From: Pluralibacter gergoviae ATCC 33028 = NBRC 105706
Lineage (GTDB): Bacteria > Pseudomonadota > Gammaproteobacteria > Enterobacterales > Enterobacteriaceae
DNA: 64,000 nt
Direction: 5' to 3'
Assembly (NCBI RefSeq): GCF_001598855.1
Contig: NZ_BCZS01000004.1
Span: forward strand, 62,001-126,000
In this document: piece after piece, positions 9,057-23,873 of the stretch
How the letters are laid out: each line of letters opens with the position of its first letter
Numbering within the stretch: the stretch's first letter is position 1
Position numbers and translations under genes: made by a program
Notes under the pieces: model-generated
Database searches by the model: none
The model's input: the letters and a program-made list of their open reading frames with translations, nothing else
Told to the model about the DNA's origin: nothing

Positions 9057-10376
9057 TCAGTCAAGACGCAGCTGCGGAGCTACCTCTTTAACCTGGGCCA
9101 GGTAGTCGCGGCGATCGGAGCCGGTCAGGCCCTCGGTGCGCGGCAGCTTGGCCGTCAGCGGGTTAACCGCCTGCTGGTTGATCCACACTTCATAGTGCAG
9201 GTGCGGCCCGGTGGAGCGGCCGGTGTTTCCGGAGAGCGCAATGCGGTCGCCGCGCTTCACTTTCTGCCCCGGCTTGACCAGAATTTTACGCAGGTGCATA
9301 TAGCGCGTGGTGTAGGTCCGCCCGTGGCGGATCGCCACGTAGTAACCCGCCGCGCCGCTGCGCTTGGCCATCACCACTTCGCCATCACCGACGGAGAGCA
9401 CCGGCGTGCCCTGCGGCATGGCAAAATCGACGCCGCGGTGCGGAGCAATGCGCCCGGTCACCGGGTTGAGGCGACGCGGATTAAAGTTCGAGGAGACGCG
9501 GAACTGGCGCGAGGTCGGGAAGCGCAGGAAACCCTTCGCCAGCCCGGTGCCGTTCTTGTCATAGAATTTGCCGTCATCGGCGCGGATAGCGTAGTAGTCT
9601 TTACCGTCAGAGCGCAGGCGCACCCCGAGCAGCTGGCTCTGCTCGCGCTTGCCGTCGAGCATTTCGCGCGACATCAGCACCGAGAACTGATCGCCTTTTT
9701 TCAGCTTGCGGAAGTCCATCTGCCACTGCATCGCCTTAATGACCGCGCCCACTTCGGCGCTGGTCAGCCCGGCGCTGCGCGCGCTGGCCACGAAGCTGCC
9801 GCCCACGGTGCCATTCACAATGCTGTTGACCCAGTCGCCCTGCTGCGTTTCGCTGCTCATCTTAAAGCCGTTAGCCGCGCGGTCGTAGGTGCGGGTTTCG
9901 CGACGCGACATCTCCCAGGTCAGACGCTGGAGATCGCCGTCTGCGGTCAGGGTCCAGGAGAGCTGCTGGCCAATCTTGAGGTTGCGCAACTCCTTGTCAG
10001 AGGCGGCGAGCTTGCTGATCTCGCCCATGTCGATGCCATACTGGTTGAGGATGCTGCTGAGCGTATCGCCGGTGGAGACCACGTATTCGTGGACGCCGGC
10101 CTCGTTTTCAGTTTTATCGTCCAGCTCATCCTGGGGGATGGCTTCGTCTTCCTGTGCGGCCTGATCGATAGGTTCACTGGCCTCCGGAAGCAGGGAGCGG
10201 ATCTCTTTCTTCTCGAGCTCAATCGTCCTGATTACGGGCGCCGAGTCGGGGTGATAGATGTAGGGTCGCCAGACGGCGACCGCGAGCGTTAGAACAGTCA
10301 GCGACCCCAGCATTACGCGGTGGGGGCGCGGCAAATTATTAAATGCCAGGGCGACAGAGCGGGCTATCTGTTGCAC
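9057..10376 (-). CDS. mepM: murein DD-endopeptidase MepM (LysM-M23)
   Basis: MepM cuts DD-crosslinks in peptidoglycan so that new material can be inserted. The 439 residues include an N-terminal membrane anchor (about residues 20-36), an acidic linker rich in E/D/Q, a LysM domain (about 95-140, HEYVVSTGDTLSSIL), and a C-terminal M23 peptidase domain with zinc ligands in HRGVDFAMP and the HLHYEVW motif. It starts with GTG at 10376, preceded by a GAGGAAG ribosome site. It lies 15 nt downstream of znuA, so readthrough from the Zur-controlled znuA promoter is possible. Confidence 0.96.
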   Translation of the reverse strand: MQQIARSVALAFNNLPRPHRVMLGSLTVLTLAVAVWRPYIYHPDSAPVIRTIELEKKEIRSLLPEASEPIDQAAQEDEAIPQDELDDKTENEAGVHEYVVSTGDTLSSILNQYGIDMGEISKLAASDKELRNLKIGQQLSWTLTADGDLQRLTWEMSRRETRTYDRAANGFKMSSETQQGDWVNSIVNGTVGGSFVASARSAGLTSAEVGAVIKAMQWQMDFRKLKKGDQFSVLMSREMLDGKREQSQLLGVRLRSDGKDYYAIRADDGKFYDKNGTGLAKGFLRFPTSRQFRVSSNFNPRRLNPVTGRIAPHRGVDFAMPQGTPVLSVGDGEVVMAKRSGAAGYYVAIRHGRTYTTRYMHLRKILVKPGQKVKRGDRIALSGNTGRSTGPHLHYEVWINQQAVNPLTAKLPRTEGLTGSDRRDYLAQVKEVAPQLRLD

Positions 10377-10391
10377 GTATTCACTTCCTCG

Positions 10392-11336
10392 TTAATCTCC
10401 CTTCAGGCAGCCTGAATATTGGTTTGCCAGCTGGGTGAGAAACTGCATATAGCTCGTTTTCCCCAGCTGGATAGCGGTGCCAAGCGGATCCAGCGTTCCC
10501 ATTCGAACGGAGGTGCCGCGCGCAACCGCCTCTACCACTGCCGGCCTGAATTGTGGCTCAGCAAAAACGCAGCGCGCTTTTTGCTCAACCAACTGTGTTC
10601 TTATTTCATGTAAACGCTGCGCACCAGGCTGTATTTCAGGGTTTACGGTAAAATGACCCAGGGAGGTCAGCCCGTAGTGCTTTTCAAAGTAGCCATAGGC
10701 GTCATGAAAAACAAAATACCCTTCACCTTTCAGCGGTGCCAGCTCGTTACCTACCTGCTTATCGGTCGCGGCTAATTGTGCCTCAAAGTCCCGCAGGTTG
10801 GCGTCAAGTTTGGCTCGACTTTGCGGCATAAGTTCCACTAATTTATCGTGGATTGCAACCGCCGAAAGCCGCGCTATCTCTGGGGAAAGCCACAGATGCA
10901 TGTTGTACTCGCCGTGATGGTGATCGCCATCACTTTTTTCATTTGAAACCTGTCCGTGCCCGTGGTCGTGGTCATCATCATCCGCGCCTTTTTGCAGCAG
11001 CGGCTGCACGCCGGGCAGCGCCGAGATTGTGACCTTTTTTGCTTCAGGAAACTTGCTCGCCGTCTTGTCCATAAATGCTTCCATCTCAGGACCGATCCAT
11101 ACGACTAAGTCAGCGTTTTGTAAGCGTTTTGCATCGGATGGACGCAGGGAATAGTCATGCTCTGAGGCGCCGTCTGGCAGCAAAACCTGGGTATCCGTCA
11201 CGCCATCTGCGATAGCTGAAGCGATAAAGCCTACCGGTTTCAGGGAGGCAACAACCGCCGCCTGGGAATGTGTTACACTTGTCGTCCAAAGGGCAGTGGC
11301 AATGCCAGCGCAAAGAAGCGTATATTTATGTAACAT
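10392..11336 (-). CDS. znuA: zinc ABC transporter periplasmic binding protein
   Basis: ZnuA captures periplasmic zinc and delivers it to ZnuB. The 314 residues begin with a signal peptide (about residues 1-26, hydrophobic core ending in SQA). It is a cluster A-I metal-binding protein, with a mobile acidic, histidine-rich loop at about residues 118-142 typical of zinc-specific ZnuA. Metal ligands include the histidine of EHDYSLRP, the MHLW histidine and the HFTVNP histidine. It is divergent from znuCB, with a shared gap holding a Zur operator. Confidence 0.97.
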   Translation of the reverse strand: MLHKYTLLCAGIATALWTTSVTHSQAAVVASLKPVGFIASAIADGVTDTQVLLPDGASEHDYSLRPSDAKRLQNADLVVWIGPEMEAFMDKTASKFPEAKKVTISALPGVQPLLQKGADDDDHDHGHGQVSNEKSDGDHHHGEYNMHLWLSPEIARLSAVAIHDKLVELMPQSRAKLDANLRDFEAQLAATDKQVGNELAPLKGEGYFVFHDAYGYFEKHYGLTSLGHFTVNPEIQPGAQRLHEIRTQLVEQKARCVFAEPQFRPAVVEAVARGTSVRMGTLDPLGTAIQLGKTSYMQFLTQLANQYSGCLKGD

Positions 11337-11370
11337 AATGCGTCAACCTATCGTTATCAACTTAAGTTGC

Positions 11371-11387
11371 GTGATATTATAACATTT
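11371..11387. promoter_or_regulatory. Zur operator between znuA and znuCB
   Basis: GTGATATTATAACATTT carries the core of the enterobacterial Zur box (GTGATATTATAACATTTC-like) and sits centrally in the 76-bp divergent gap. Zinc-loaded Zur here would repress both znuA and znuCB, as in E. coli. Confidence 0.88.
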
Positions 11388-11412
11388 AATTATTAATGTA
11401 ACCCCTATTGTT

Positions 11413-12165
11413 ATGAGCAACCTTGTAAAGCTTGAAAACGTCGCGGTCACCTTTGGCCGACGCCGCGTCCTGTCCGATATTTCCCTGACGCTCAGCCCCG
11501 GAAAAATCCTTACGCTGCTCGGGCCAAACGGTGCCGGCAAGTCCACGCTGGTGCGGGTCGTGCTTGGGCTGGTAGCACCTGATGAAGGGCGCATCCACCG
11601 CGAGCCTAAACTGCGCATCGGCTATGTACCGCAAAAGTTACACCTCGATGCGACGCTGCCGCTGACGGTGAACCGCTTTCTGCGCCTGCGCCCCGGCGTT
11701 CGCAAAGAGGAGATCCTGCCGGCGCTCAGGCGCGTACATGCGGGCCACCTCGCGGATGCGCCGATGCAGAAGCTCTCCGGCGGCGAAACCCAGCGCGTGC
11801 TGCTGGCCAGAGCCCTGCTCAACAGCCCGCAGCTGCTGGTGCTGGACGAACCGACGCAGGGCGTCGACGTCAACGGCCAGGTGGCGCTGTACGACCTTAT
11901 CGACCAGCTGCGCCGGGAGCTGAACTGCGCGGTGCTGATGGTCTCTCACGACCTGCACCTGGTGATGGCCAAAACCGACGAGGTGCTGTGCCTCAATCAC
12001 CACATCTGCTGCTCAGGCACCCCGGACGTGGTCTCTCTGCATCCGGAATTTATCTCCATGTTCGGGCCGCGCGGCGCCGAACAGCTCGGCATATACCGCC
12101 ATCAGCATAACCACCGCCATGATTTACAGGGGCGGATCGTCCTGCGTCGGGGAAATAACCAATAA
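11413..12165 (+). CDS. znuC: zinc ABC transporter ATP-binding protein
   Basis: ZnuC is the ATPase of the ZnuABC zinc importer. The 250 residues contain the Walker [10 protein letters not shown] (about residue 36), the ABC signature LSGGETQRV (about 120), the Walker B LLVLDEP with its Glu (about 141) and the switch His in MVSHDLH. The C-terminal tail is histidine-rich ([11 protein letters not shown]), a feature of ZnuC. Its stop overlaps the znuB start by one base (TAATG), implying translational coupling. Confidence 0.97.
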   Translation: MSNLVKLENVAVTFGRRRVLSDISLTLSPGKILTLLGPNGAGKSTLVRVVLGLVAPDEGRIHREPKLRIGYVPQKLHLDATLPLTVNRFLRLRPGVRKEEILPALRRVHAGHLADAPMQKLSGGETQRVLLARALLNSPQLLVLDEPTQGVDVNGQVALYDLIDQLRRELNCAVLMVSHDLHLVMAKTDEVLCLNHHICCSGTPDVVSLHPEFISMFGPRGAEQLGIYRHQHNHRHDLQGRIVLRRGNNQ

Positions 12166-12950
12166 TGATCGAACTACTGCTTCCCGGCTGGCTGGCCGGG
12201 ATGATGCTTGCCTGCGCCGCCGGCCCGCTGGGCTCTTTTGTCGTCTGGCGCCGGATGTCCTATTTTGGCGATACCCTCGCCCACGCTTCGCTGCTGGGCG
12301 TCGCCTTCGGCCTGCTGCTGAACGTGAATCCTTTCTATGCGGTGATCGCCGTGACTCTGCTGCTGGCGGGCGGACTGGTATTTCTGGAGCGCCGTCCGCA
12401 CCTGGCGGTAGATACGCTGCTGGGGATCATGGCCCACAGCGCGCTGTCTCTGGGGCTGGTGGTGGTCAGCCTGATGTCCAACGTCCGGGTGGATCTGATG
12501 GCCTATCTGTTTGGCGATCTGCTGGCGGTAACGCCGGAGGATTTGGTTGCTATCGGACTGGGAACGCTGGTGGTGATTGCCATTCTGCTTTGGCAGTGGC
12601 GCAACCTGCTGTCGATGACCATCAGCCCGGATCTGGCCTTTGTCGACGGGGTGAAGCTGCAGCGGGTCAAGCTGCTGCTGATGCTGGTGACGGCGCTCAC
12701 TATCGGCGTGGCGATGAAGTTTGTCGGCGCGCTGATTATCACCTCGTTACTGATAATTCCGGCGGCCACCGCGCGGCGCTTCGCCCGCACGCCGGAGCAG
12801 ATGGCGGCTATTGCCGTGGGGATCGGTATGCTGGCGGTCACCGGCGGCCTGACCTTCTCGGCGTTTTACGATACGCCCGCCGGGCCGTCGGTGGTGCTCT
12901 GCGCGGCGGTGCTGTTTGTGTTCAGCATGTGTAAGAAACCTGCCGCCTGA
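12165..12950 (+). CDS. znuB: zinc ABC transporter permease
   Basis: ZnuB is the membrane channel of the zinc importer. The 261 residues are strongly hydrophobic with about seven to eight predicted membrane spans and belong to the ABC-3 metal permease family. The [18 protein letters not shown] segment after the first span is characteristic. It is coupled to znuC by a one-base overlap. A REP-like palindrome follows the stop, between it and the convergent ruvB. Confidence 0.97.
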   Translation: MIELLLPGWLAGMMLACAAGPLGSFVVWRRMSYFGDTLAHASLLGVAFGLLLNVNPFYAVIAVTLLLAGGLVFLERRPHLAVDTLLGIMAHSALSLGLVVVSLMSNVRVDLMAYLFGDLLAVTPEDLVAIGLGTLVVIAILLWQWRNLLSMTISPDLAFVDGVKLQRVKLLLMLVTALTIGVAMKFVGALIITSLLIIPAATARRFARTPEQMAAIAVGIGMLAVTGGLTFSAFYDTPAGPSVVLCAAVLFVFSMCKKPAA

Positions 12951-12961
12951 CGGGCGACAGC

Positions 12962-14003
<1,042 letters not shown>

Positions 14004-14008
14004 TTACC

Positions 14009-14620
14009 TCACATGGCGGCGCGCAGGGCGTCGCGGATTAACGTTTCGCTGCTGGCGTTCGGGGCGGCGATTTTGCTCACCATTCGGCTCGCTTCCTGAG
14101 GTTTATAGCCCAGCGCCACCAGCGCGGCAACCGCTTCCTGCTCGGCGTCGTCGGTGGCCTGGCTGGCAGGCGAGGTCAGCACCAGATCGGCGGCCGGGGT
14201 AAACAGGTCGCCGTGCAGGCCCTTGAAGCGGTCTTTCATTTCCACCACCAGCCGCTCGGCGGTTTTCTTGCCGATGCCCGGCAGCTTCACCAGCGCGGCG
14301 GCATCTTCCCGCTCGACGGAATTGACGAACTGCTGCGCCGACATGCCCGACAGGATGGCCAGCGCCAGCTTTGGCCCGACGCCGTTGGTTTTAATCAGCT
14401 CTTTGAACAGCGTCCGCTCCTGCTTATTGTTGAAGCCGAACAGCAGCTGGGCGTCTTCGCGCACCACGAAGTGGGTGAAGACCACCGCCTCCTGTCCCAG
14501 CTCCGGCAGTTCGTAGAAGCAGGTCATCGGCATATGCACTTCATAGCCCACGCCGCCCGCCTCCAGCAGTACCAGCGGGGGCTGCTTTTCTAAAATGATG
14601 CCTCTGAGTCTGCCGATCAC
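14009..14620 (-). CDS. ruvA: Holliday junction DNA helicase subunit RuvA
   Basis: RuvA tetramers bind Holliday junctions and load RuvB. The 203 residues have the N-terminal OB fold (MIGRLRG), tandem helix-hairpin-helix DNA-binding motifs ([14 protein letters not shown] and [11 protein letters not shown]) and a C-terminal RuvB-binding domain. The start is GTG at 14620, preceded by an AGGAGC-like site. A LexA box lies about 50 bp upstream, so ruvAB is in the SOS regulon. Unlike in E. coli there is no yebB gene between ruvA and ruvC. Confidence 0.98.
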   Translation of the reverse strand: MIGRLRGIILEKQPPLVLLEAGGVGYEVHMPMTCFYELPELGQEAVVFTHFVVREDAQLLFGFNNKQERTLFKELIKTNGVGPKLALAILSGMSAQQFVNSVEREDAAALVKLPGIGKKTAERLVVEMKDRFKGLHGDLFTPAADLVLTSPASQATDDAEQEAVAALVALGYKPQEASRMVSKIAAPNASSETLIRDALRAAM

Positions 14621-14662
14621 ACAATGCTCCTGGATAAAAAGAGAATACCAGCGGGTATCATA

Positions 14663-14690
14663 AAAAAAGGCTGGATGAATATCCAGCCTT
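14663..14690 (-). promoter_or_regulatory. LexA box of ruvAB embedded in a terminator-like hairpin
   Basis: CTGGATGAATATCCAG (14671-14686) is a CTG-N10-CAG LexA operator 51 bp before the ruvA GTG. On the minus strand the same bases form an extended stem (AAGGCTGGAT...ATCCAGCC) followed by seven T residues, so it also looks like the Rho-independent terminator of the ruvC transcript. TATGAT just after the T run could be the ruvAB -10 element. Confidence 0.85.
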
Positions 14691-14693
14691 ACG

Positions 14694-15215
14694 TTAACGC
14701 AGCCTGCCGCGCGCCAGATTAAGCCTTGATTCGCTCATCTGCATCGCATTCTGGCTGACGTGGCAGTGGGTAATGGCGATAGCCAGCGCATCGGCGGCAT
14801 CCGCCTGCGGATTGGCCGGGAGCTTAAGCAGGGTGCGCACCATGTGCTGCACCTGGCTCTTCTCCGCGCTGCCGATGCCCACTACCGTCTGCTTCACCTG
14901 GCGGGCCGCGTACTCAAACACCGGCAGGTCCTGGTTAACCGCCGCGACAATCGCCACGCCGCGCGCCTGCCCCAGCTTCAGCGCCGAGTCCGCATTTTTC
15001 GCCATAAAGACCTGCTCAATGGCGAAGAAATCGGGCTGGAACTGGGTGATGATTTCCGACACGCCGGCGTAAATCAGCTTCAGGCGCGAGGGCAGATCGT
15101 CGACTTTGGTGCGAATGCAGCCGCTGCCGAGGTAGCTGAGCTGCCGCCCGACCTGGCGGATCACGCCGTAGCCGGTGATGCGCGACCCCGGGTCAATACC
15201 GAGAATAATCGCCAT
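14694..15215 (-). CDS. ruvC: crossover junction endodeoxyribonuclease RuvC
   Basis: RuvC cuts Holliday junctions symmetrically. The 173 residues have the RNase H-like fold with acidic catalytic residues in LGIDPGSR (D8), FAIEQVF (Glu near 67) and [10 protein letters not shown] (two Asp near 139-142). An in-frame extension of 23 codons upstream is not conserved; the ATG at 15215 gives [11 protein letters not shown]. It follows yebC by 34 nt, in the aspS-nudB-yebC-ruvC direction. Confidence 0.97.
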   Translation of the reverse strand: MAIILGIDPGSRITGYGVIRQVGRQLSYLGSGCIRTKVDDLPSRLKLIYAGVSEIITQFQPDFFAIEQVFMAKNADSALKLGQARGVAIVAAVNQDLPVFEYAARQVKQTVVGIGSAEKSQVQHMVRTLLKLPANPQADAADALAIAITHCHVSQNAMQMSESRLNLARGRLR

Positions 15216-15249
15216 CACGCACCTCCGGGCAGCGAAGTATCGCGCCGCA

Positions 15250-15990
15250 TTACAGGGTTGCCGCCACCTCGTCAGAGATCTCACCGTTATGGTAGACCTC
15301 CTGCACGTCGTCGCAGTCTTCCAGCATGTCGATCAGGCGCAGCAGCTTCGGCGCGGTTTCCGCATCCATGTCCGCTTTGGTCGACGGGATCATGGAGACT
15401 TCTGCGCTGTCCGGCTTAAGGCCAGCGGCTTCCAGCGCGTCGCGCACGGCGCCCAGCTCTTCCCAGGCGGTAAAGACGTCTACCGCGCCGTCGTCGTAGC
15501 CGACCACGTCTTCAGCGCCCGCTTCCAGGGCCGCTTCCATGATGGTGTCTTCGTCGCCCTGTTCGAAAGAGATAACCCCTTTCTTGCTGAACAGATAGGC
15601 CACGGAGCCGTCGGTGCCGAGGTTGCCGCCGGTTTTGGTGAAGGCGTGGCGAACTTCGGCGACGGTGCGGTTGCGGTTGTCGGACAGGCACTCAACCATG
15701 ATGGCGGTACCGCCCGGGCCATAGCCTTCATAGATGATGGTTTCCATGTTGGAATCTTCATCACCGCCCACGCCGCGCGCGATGGCGCGATTCAGGGTAT
15801 CGCGGGTCATGTTGTTGGACAGCGCTTTATCCACCGCCGCGCGCAGGCGCGGGTTGGAAGCCGGATCACCGCCGCCCAGACGCGCAGCGGTAACCAGCTC
15901 GCGAATGATTTTGGTGAAGATTTTACCGCGTTTGGCATCCTGAGCTGCTTTGCGGTGCTTGGTGTTGGCCCATTTACTGTGACCTGCCAT
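15250..15990 (-). CDS. yebC: YebC/PmpR-family regulatory or translation-associated protein
   Basis: This is a 246-residue member of the YebC/TACO1 family, starting [22 protein letters not shown], the hallmark N terminus. Family members have been described both as DNA-binding regulators and as ribosome-associated factors that help translation of proline-rich stretches; this sequence does not decide between them. It sits between nudB (26 nt) and ruvC (34 nt), the conserved enterobacterial order. Confidence 0.95.
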   Translation of the reverse strand: MAGHSKWANTKHRKAAQDAKRGKIFTKIIRELVTAARLGGGDPASNPRLRAAVDKALSNNMTRDTLNRAIARGVGGDEDSNMETIIYEGYGPGGTAIMVECLSDNRNRTVAEVRHAFTKTGGNLGTDGSVAYLFSKKGVISFEQGDEDTIMEAALEAGAEDVVGYDDGAVDVFTAWEELGAVRDALEAAGLKPDSAEVSMIPSTKADMDAETAPKLLRLIDMLEDCDDVQEVYHNGEISDEVAATL

Positions 15991-16016
15991 AAATTACTCT
16001 CCGAAAAGAGCGGCCC

Positions 16017-16460
16017 TCAGGCCGCTTTAATTACAAACTCTTCAATCGCCTGCCGGTTGCTCCAGGACTTGGTAAGCGCGGCCGCCTCGGCGGCCTCCAC
16101 CCAGCGCCAGGCCAGGTGCTCGCTTAACGTAACCTCGCGCTCGTGGGGCAGCGCAAGACAGAACCATGATTCCGTATTGCGCACCACGCCCGGCGCATAG
16201 CGATGACGTAAATGTGAAAAAATTTCAAACTCCACCGTGCGCTGACAGTCGATCAGGGTCAGTTGTCCGTCGGCGACATCAATGGCGACCTCTTCCTTTA
16301 CTTCGCGCGCGGCGGCCTGCGGCGCGGTTTCGCCCTCTTCCACGCTGCCGGTAACCGACTGCCAGAATTCAGGGTCATCGCGCCGCTGCAGCATCAGCAC
16401 CCGCCCCGAATCCTGCGCAAAAATCACCACCAGAATCGATACGGGACGCTTGTATGCCAT
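16017..16460 (-). CDS. nudB: dihydroneopterin triphosphate diphosphatase (Nudix)
   Basis: NudB removes pyrophosphate from dihydroneopterin triphosphate, an early folate step. The 147-residue protein contains the Nudix box GSVEEGETAPQAAAREVKEE at about residues 39-58; the last consensus Gly is replaced, as is usual in NudB. It follows aspS by 5 nt and is likely cotranscribed with it. Confidence 0.94.
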   Translation of the reverse strand: MAYKRPVSILVVIFAQDSGRVLMLQRRDDPEFWQSVTGSVEEGETAPQAAAREVKEEVAIDVADGQLTLIDCQRTVEFEIFSHLRHRYAPGVVRNTESWFCLALPHEREVTLSEHLAWRWVEAAEAAALTKSWSNRQAIEEFVIKAA

Positions 16461-16465
16461 CTCGC

Positions 16466-18229
<1,764 letters not shown>

Positions 18230-18473
18230 GAGAGTTCCCTTAACTTAGCCGCAGGCACTACTGTCGCAGCTTTAGCTGAATGTCACAACTGGATGAAAAA
18301 AGGCGGCTATTATACTGGAAATTCTGCCGTTCGATAAGAGTAACGCGCACCGGACGCGCGTTTGCTGTACGCTTAGTGCGCGCACTCACAAAAATTAACA
18401 AAATCTGGCGCGCGAACGACGGCCGTCTCAACGTATGGTTACTCTCCTGACCGACTGATTTAATGGGAAAACA
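18230..18473. promoter_or_regulatory. divergent aspS / yecD promoter region
   Basis: The 244-bp gap contains no coding sequence. It must hold the aspS and yecD promoters, but no regulator site was recognised by eye. Confidence 0.4.
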
Positions 18474-19040
18474 ATGACAGAACTGAATGCAAAAACCACG
18501 GCTCTGGTGATCATCGACCTGCAGGAGGGAATTTTACCCTTCGCCGGCGGCCCGCACTCCGCCGCTGACGTCGTCGACCGCGCCGCAAAGCTTGCCGACA
18601 GATGCCGCCAGCAGGGCGCGCCGGTTATCCTGGTCCGCGTCGGCTGGTCCGCCGACTTTGCCGAAGCCCTGAAGCAGCCGGTGGACGCCCAGGCCGCGGC
18701 GCAGGCGCTGCCCGACAACTGGTGGCGCTATCCGCAGGCGCTCGGCAAGCAGGCGAGCGATATCGAAGTGACCAAACGCCAGTGGGGCGCCTTTTACGGC
18801 ACCGACCTGGAGCTGCAGCTGCGCCGCCGCGGTATCGACACCATTATCCTGTGCGGCATCTCGACCAACATCGGCGTTGAGTCCACCGCCCGCAACGCCT
18901 GGGAGCTGGGCTTTAGGCTGGTGATTGCCCAAGACGCCTGTTCAGCCGCCAGCGCTGAGCAGCATCAGGGCAGCATGACCCACATCTTCCCGCGCATCGC
19001 CCGGGTGCGCAGCACGGACCAGATCCTGCAGGCGCTATGA
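18474..19040 (+). CDS. yecD: isochorismatase-like cysteine hydrolase
   Basis: This 188-residue member of the isochorismatase-like hydrolase superfamily matches E. coli YecD in length and context. The superfamily triad is visible: Asp in ALVIIDLQ (about residue 17), Lys in [10 protein letters not shown] (about 101) and the nucleophilic Cys in IILCGISTN (about 125). No substrate is established. The ATG at 18474 begins [12 protein letters not shown]. It overlaps yecE by four bases (ATGA). Confidence 0.93.
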   Translation: MTELNAKTTALVIIDLQEGILPFAGGPHSAADVVDRAAKLADRCRQQGAPVILVRVGWSADFAEALKQPVDAQAAAQALPDNWWRYPQALGKQASDIEVTKRQWGAFYGTDLELQLRRRGIDTIILCGISTNIGVESTARNAWELGFRLVIAQDACSAASAEQHQGSMTHIFPRIARVRSTDQILQAL

Positions 19041-19855
19041 TCTACGTTGGCCTGCCCCAGTGGTCGCACCCGAAGTGGGTGCGGCTCGGCATCACCGGGC
19101 TCGACGCGTACGCCCGCCACTTTAACTGCGTGGAGGGCAATACCACCCTCTACGCGCTGCCGAAGCCGGAGATCGTCGCCCGCTGGCGCGAGCAGACCCA
19201 CGACGACTTCCGCTTCTGCTTTAAATTCCCGGCGACCATCAGCCACCGGGCGGCGCTGCGCAACTGCGGTGAACTGACGGCGGAGTTCTTTACGCGCCTG
19301 GCGCCGCTGGCAGACCGCATCGGCCAGTACTGGCTGCAGCTGCCGGCCACGTTTGCGCCCCGCGATCTCCCGGCGCTGTGGGCCTTTCTTGATGCCCTGC
19401 CCGCCGGCTTTACCTACGGCGTTGAAGTCCGCCACCCGCAGTTTTTTGCCAAAGGCGACGATGAGCTGCAGCTTAACCAGGGCCTGCACGCCCGCGGCGT
19501 GAATCGGGTTATCCTCGACAGCCGGCCCGTTCACAGCGCCCCGGCGCGCAGCGAGGCGATGATCGAGGCGCAGCGCAAGAAGCCGAAGCTGCCGGTGCAC
19601 GCGGTGGTGACGGCGAACAATCCGCTGGTGCGCTTTATCGGCAGCGACGACATGGCGCAGAACCGCGCGCTGTTTGACGCCTGGCTGACGAAACTCCCCA
19701 CCTGGGCCGGGCGGACGACGCCCTATCTGTTTCTGCATACGCCGGATATCGCTCAGGCCCCGGAGCTGGTCGATACGCTGTGGCAGGATCTGCAGCGGGC
19801 GCTGCCGGAGGTCGGGCCAGCGCCCGCAATTCCACAGCAAACTTCTCTTTTCTGA
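19037..19855 (+). CDS. yecE: DUF72 family protein YecE
   Basis: A 272-residue DUF72 (TIM-barrel-like) protein of unknown function, recognised by [18 protein letters not shown] at its N terminus and the [16 protein letters not shown] segment. Its ATGA overlap with yecD implies coupled translation. The family has no established enzymatic role. Confidence 0.93.
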   Translation: MIYVGLPQWSHPKWVRLGITGLDAYARHFNCVEGNTTLYALPKPEIVARWREQTHDDFRFCFKFPATISHRAALRNCGELTAEFFTRLAPLADRIGQYWLQLPATFAPRDLPALWAFLDALPAGFTYGVEVRHPQFFAKGDDELQLNQGLHARGVNRVILDSRPVHSAPARSEAMIEAQRKKPKLPVHAVVTANNPLVRFIGSDDMAQNRALFDAWLTKLPTWAGRTTPYLFLHTPDIAQAPELVDTLWQDLQRALPEVGPAPAIPQQTSLF

Positions 19856-19907
19856 GTTTCCTTCCTATCATAGGCAGTGCCATCTGCCAGCTTAACAGGG
19901 AGTTTGT

Positions 19908-22056
<2,149 letters not shown>

Positions 22057-22072
22057 CGCCCGCTGCCCGATG

Positions 22073-22092
22073 CCGGGCGGTGGCGAGCCCTC
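22073..22092. repeat. partial REP-like sequence after cmoB
   Basis: TGCCGGGCGGTGGCGAGCCC resembles one arm of a REP palindrome (GCCGGGTGGCGGC type) 16 nt after the cmoB stop; the second arm is missing. Confidence 0.4.
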
Positions 22093-22094
22093 TT

Positions 22095-22175
22095 TGCACG
22101 TTCACCGCAGAGAGTCTGACAGAGAAGCAAAACGCTATGAGTGAACGGAATATTCCACAGACATCAGCAGAATAC
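22095..22175 (+). repeat. 81-nt dispersed repeat, copy A
   Basis: This stretch matches the reverse complement of 34699-34779 over about 81 nt, with exact blocks of about 16, 12 and 19 bases (GCACGTTCACCGCAGA, GACAGAGAAGCA and AGTGAACGGAATATTCCAC). It lies in the cmoB-cutC gap. I do not recognise it as ERIC, REP or a known IS end. Confidence 0.8.
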
Positions 22176-22214
22176 AGTCAGGGATTGCCTGAATGACCCA
22201 CGCCTGAAATATAA

Positions 22215-22301
22215 CTAATAATGAAAAAAAGGCCCCTGTTAATGGCAGGGGCCTGGTACAAATAGCATCACATTGGGCGACATGATGCGCGGTAAAAATC
22301 G
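22215..22301 (-). ncRNA. micL: candidate MicL-S small RNA in the cutC 3' region
   Basis: In E. coli the sigma-E-dependent sRNA MicL arises from within cutC and is processed to about 80 nt covering the cutC 3' UTR; it represses lpp. Here the cutC stop is followed on the minus strand by about 40 nt of unstructured sequence and a strong terminator (GGCCCCTGCCATTAACAGGGGCC then seven T residues). Position, size and terminator fit MicL-S. The internal sigma-E promoter and the lpp-pairing region were not verified. Confidence 0.6.
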
Positions 22302-23045
22302 TTAGCGTCCGTAGCCGGAGATAATCGCCTTCATCTCCGCCACTGCATCGCCGTTAACGGCGTAGCGGGCATATTCGTCGGCATCGGGGTCGGTAGACAT
22401 CGACAGCCCCGGATTGCGGTAGCGCATCAATGAGGGAAGCCACTGCCCGGCAGAGCTGTGAACCTCCTGCACGCCCGCGGCGAGAAACTGCGCCAGATTA
22501 CCGGCCCTGACTCCCGCACCTGCCATTATTATTGGAGTATCACTTCGCTGAATAAGTTCCCCGATCAGCGAAAGTCCTTTCTCCGCCGTCGGCTGCTGGC
22601 CGGAGGTGAGGATGCGCTTTACGCCAAGTTCGGCAAGATTATCAAACGCCTGGCGCGGATCGGCGCACATATCAAAGGCGCGATGAAAAGTAACCGCCAG
22701 CGGGCCGGCCGCCGCCATTATCTGCCGCATCCTCGGCATATCTACCTGACCGTCGGCGTTGAGCACGCCGGTCACCACGCCGGGGAAGCCCAGGCCGGCC
22801 ACGGTGCGGATATCCTCCAGCAGCGCGGCAAACTCATCGTCGCTATAGCAAAAATCGCCGCCGCGGGGGCGCACGATGGGATGCACCGGGATCGCCACCT
22901 CGCGGCGCGCCGATTTCAGCACGCCCAGCGACGGCGTCAGTCCTCCCTCCAGCGGCGCGGCGCACAGTTCAATGCGGTCCGCGCCGCGCGCCTGCGCCTC
23001 GCGGGCGCAGGCGGTGCTGTAGCAGCATACTTCCAGTAAAGCCAT
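22302..23045 (-). CDS. cutC: CutC family protein
   Basis: CutC is a TIM-barrel protein once linked to copper homeostasis; in E. coli the copper phenotype was traced to the MicL sRNA from its 3' end, and the protein's function is uncertain. The 247 residues include the N-terminal [25 protein letters not shown] with several cysteines and the conserved FHRAFDMC segment (about residue 127). The ATG at 23045 has an AGGAGA site. Confidence 0.95.
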   Translation of the reverse strand: MALLEVCCYSTACAREAQARGADRIELCAAPLEGGLTPSLGVLKSARREVAIPVHPIVRPRGGDFCYSDDEFAALLEDIRTVAGLGFPGVVTGVLNADGQVDMPRMRQIMAAAGPLAVTFHRAFDMCADPRQAFDNLAELGVKRILTSGQQPTAEKGLSLIGELIQRSDTPIIMAGAGVRAGNLAQFLAAGVQEVHSSAGQWLPSLMRYRNPGLSMSTDPDADEYARYAVNGDAVAEMKAIISGYGR

Positions 23046-23112
23046 TCCGTTCTCCTTTCACGTCATCGGCGGCTATTGTGCCACTCCCGCCGCCGGCAGA
23101 CCCCGCGCCAGG

Positions 23113-23688
23113 TCACAGCCCGGCGCCGTCCGCTTCGCTGGCGACGATCTGTTCGATGCTCCACGGATGAAATTTAATCGTCACCCGCCCGTCGGTCACC
23201 GCCAGGGTCGGATTGGGCAACCGCTCGCGCTCGCCCTGCGGCGCGCTGGTCTTAACAACAATCCCCGGCTGGCTCAGCCCGTCATCCGAAAGCAGCGCCA
23301 GCGCGCGGGCGTTGAGGCCCTCAGGCTCGCCGGGCAGCACGATTTCGATATGCTCCCAGCCTTCGTGGGGATAGCGCTTCTCGCCGGGCCACGGCAGTTC
23401 CACCACGCTGAACCGCCAGTGGGCGACGCACACCGGCTCCGCCAGCCTGAACAGGCAAATCGGCCGCCCGTTAATGATATTCTCCGACAGCAGTTCGCCG
23501 CACTGCTCAAGCCCGGCCCGCCAGCGCTCGGCCGTGGCGTTCTGGTGGCAGCGCAGGGAGATGTGATCTGCCGAAAGCGGCGCGACATCCAGGCCTAAAC
23601 GCTGCGCAAGGCCGCTGAGATCGTCGCTAAAGCGCGGCAGGTCGGCGGCGATGTCCGCCAGCTGCTCAATATGTTGCCAGTTCGCCAT
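23113..23688 (-). CDS. yecM: VOC-fold protein YecM
   Basis: This 191-residue member of the YecM family (related in fold to the glyoxalase/VOC superfamily, no proven activity) has the typical MANWQHIEQLADIAADLPRF start and the conserved GWEHIEIVLPGEP segment at about residue 130. It is divergent from argS across 185 bp. Confidence 0.92.
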   Translation of the reverse strand: MANWQHIEQLADIAADLPRFSDDLSGLAQRLGLDVAPLSADHISLRCHQNATAERWRAGLEQCGELLSENIINGRPICLFRLAEPVCVAHWRFSVVELPWPGEKRYPHEGWEHIEIVLPGEPEGLNARALALLSDDGLSQPGIVVKTSAPQGERERLPNPTLAVTDGRVTIKFHPWSIEQIVASEADGAGL

Positions 23689-23873
23689 ACATTCCTCTCT
23701 TTTCGATATCGGGCGTTAATCTACCCTGCTTCGCCGCCGTTACCAACCGCGTATTAACCCGCCGCGCCGGTGCTGACGGCCTGCGGCAAATGCAGTATAC
23801 TCACCGGCTTAATTTGTCCACACCCCGGCGCTGCCCGCACTGCTTCGCAGCCCCATAAAAGTAAGGTACTTCG

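Noticed and set aside
22057-22301. torYZ genes after cmoB
   Set aside because: Only 245 bp of non-coding DNA lies between cmoB and cutC.
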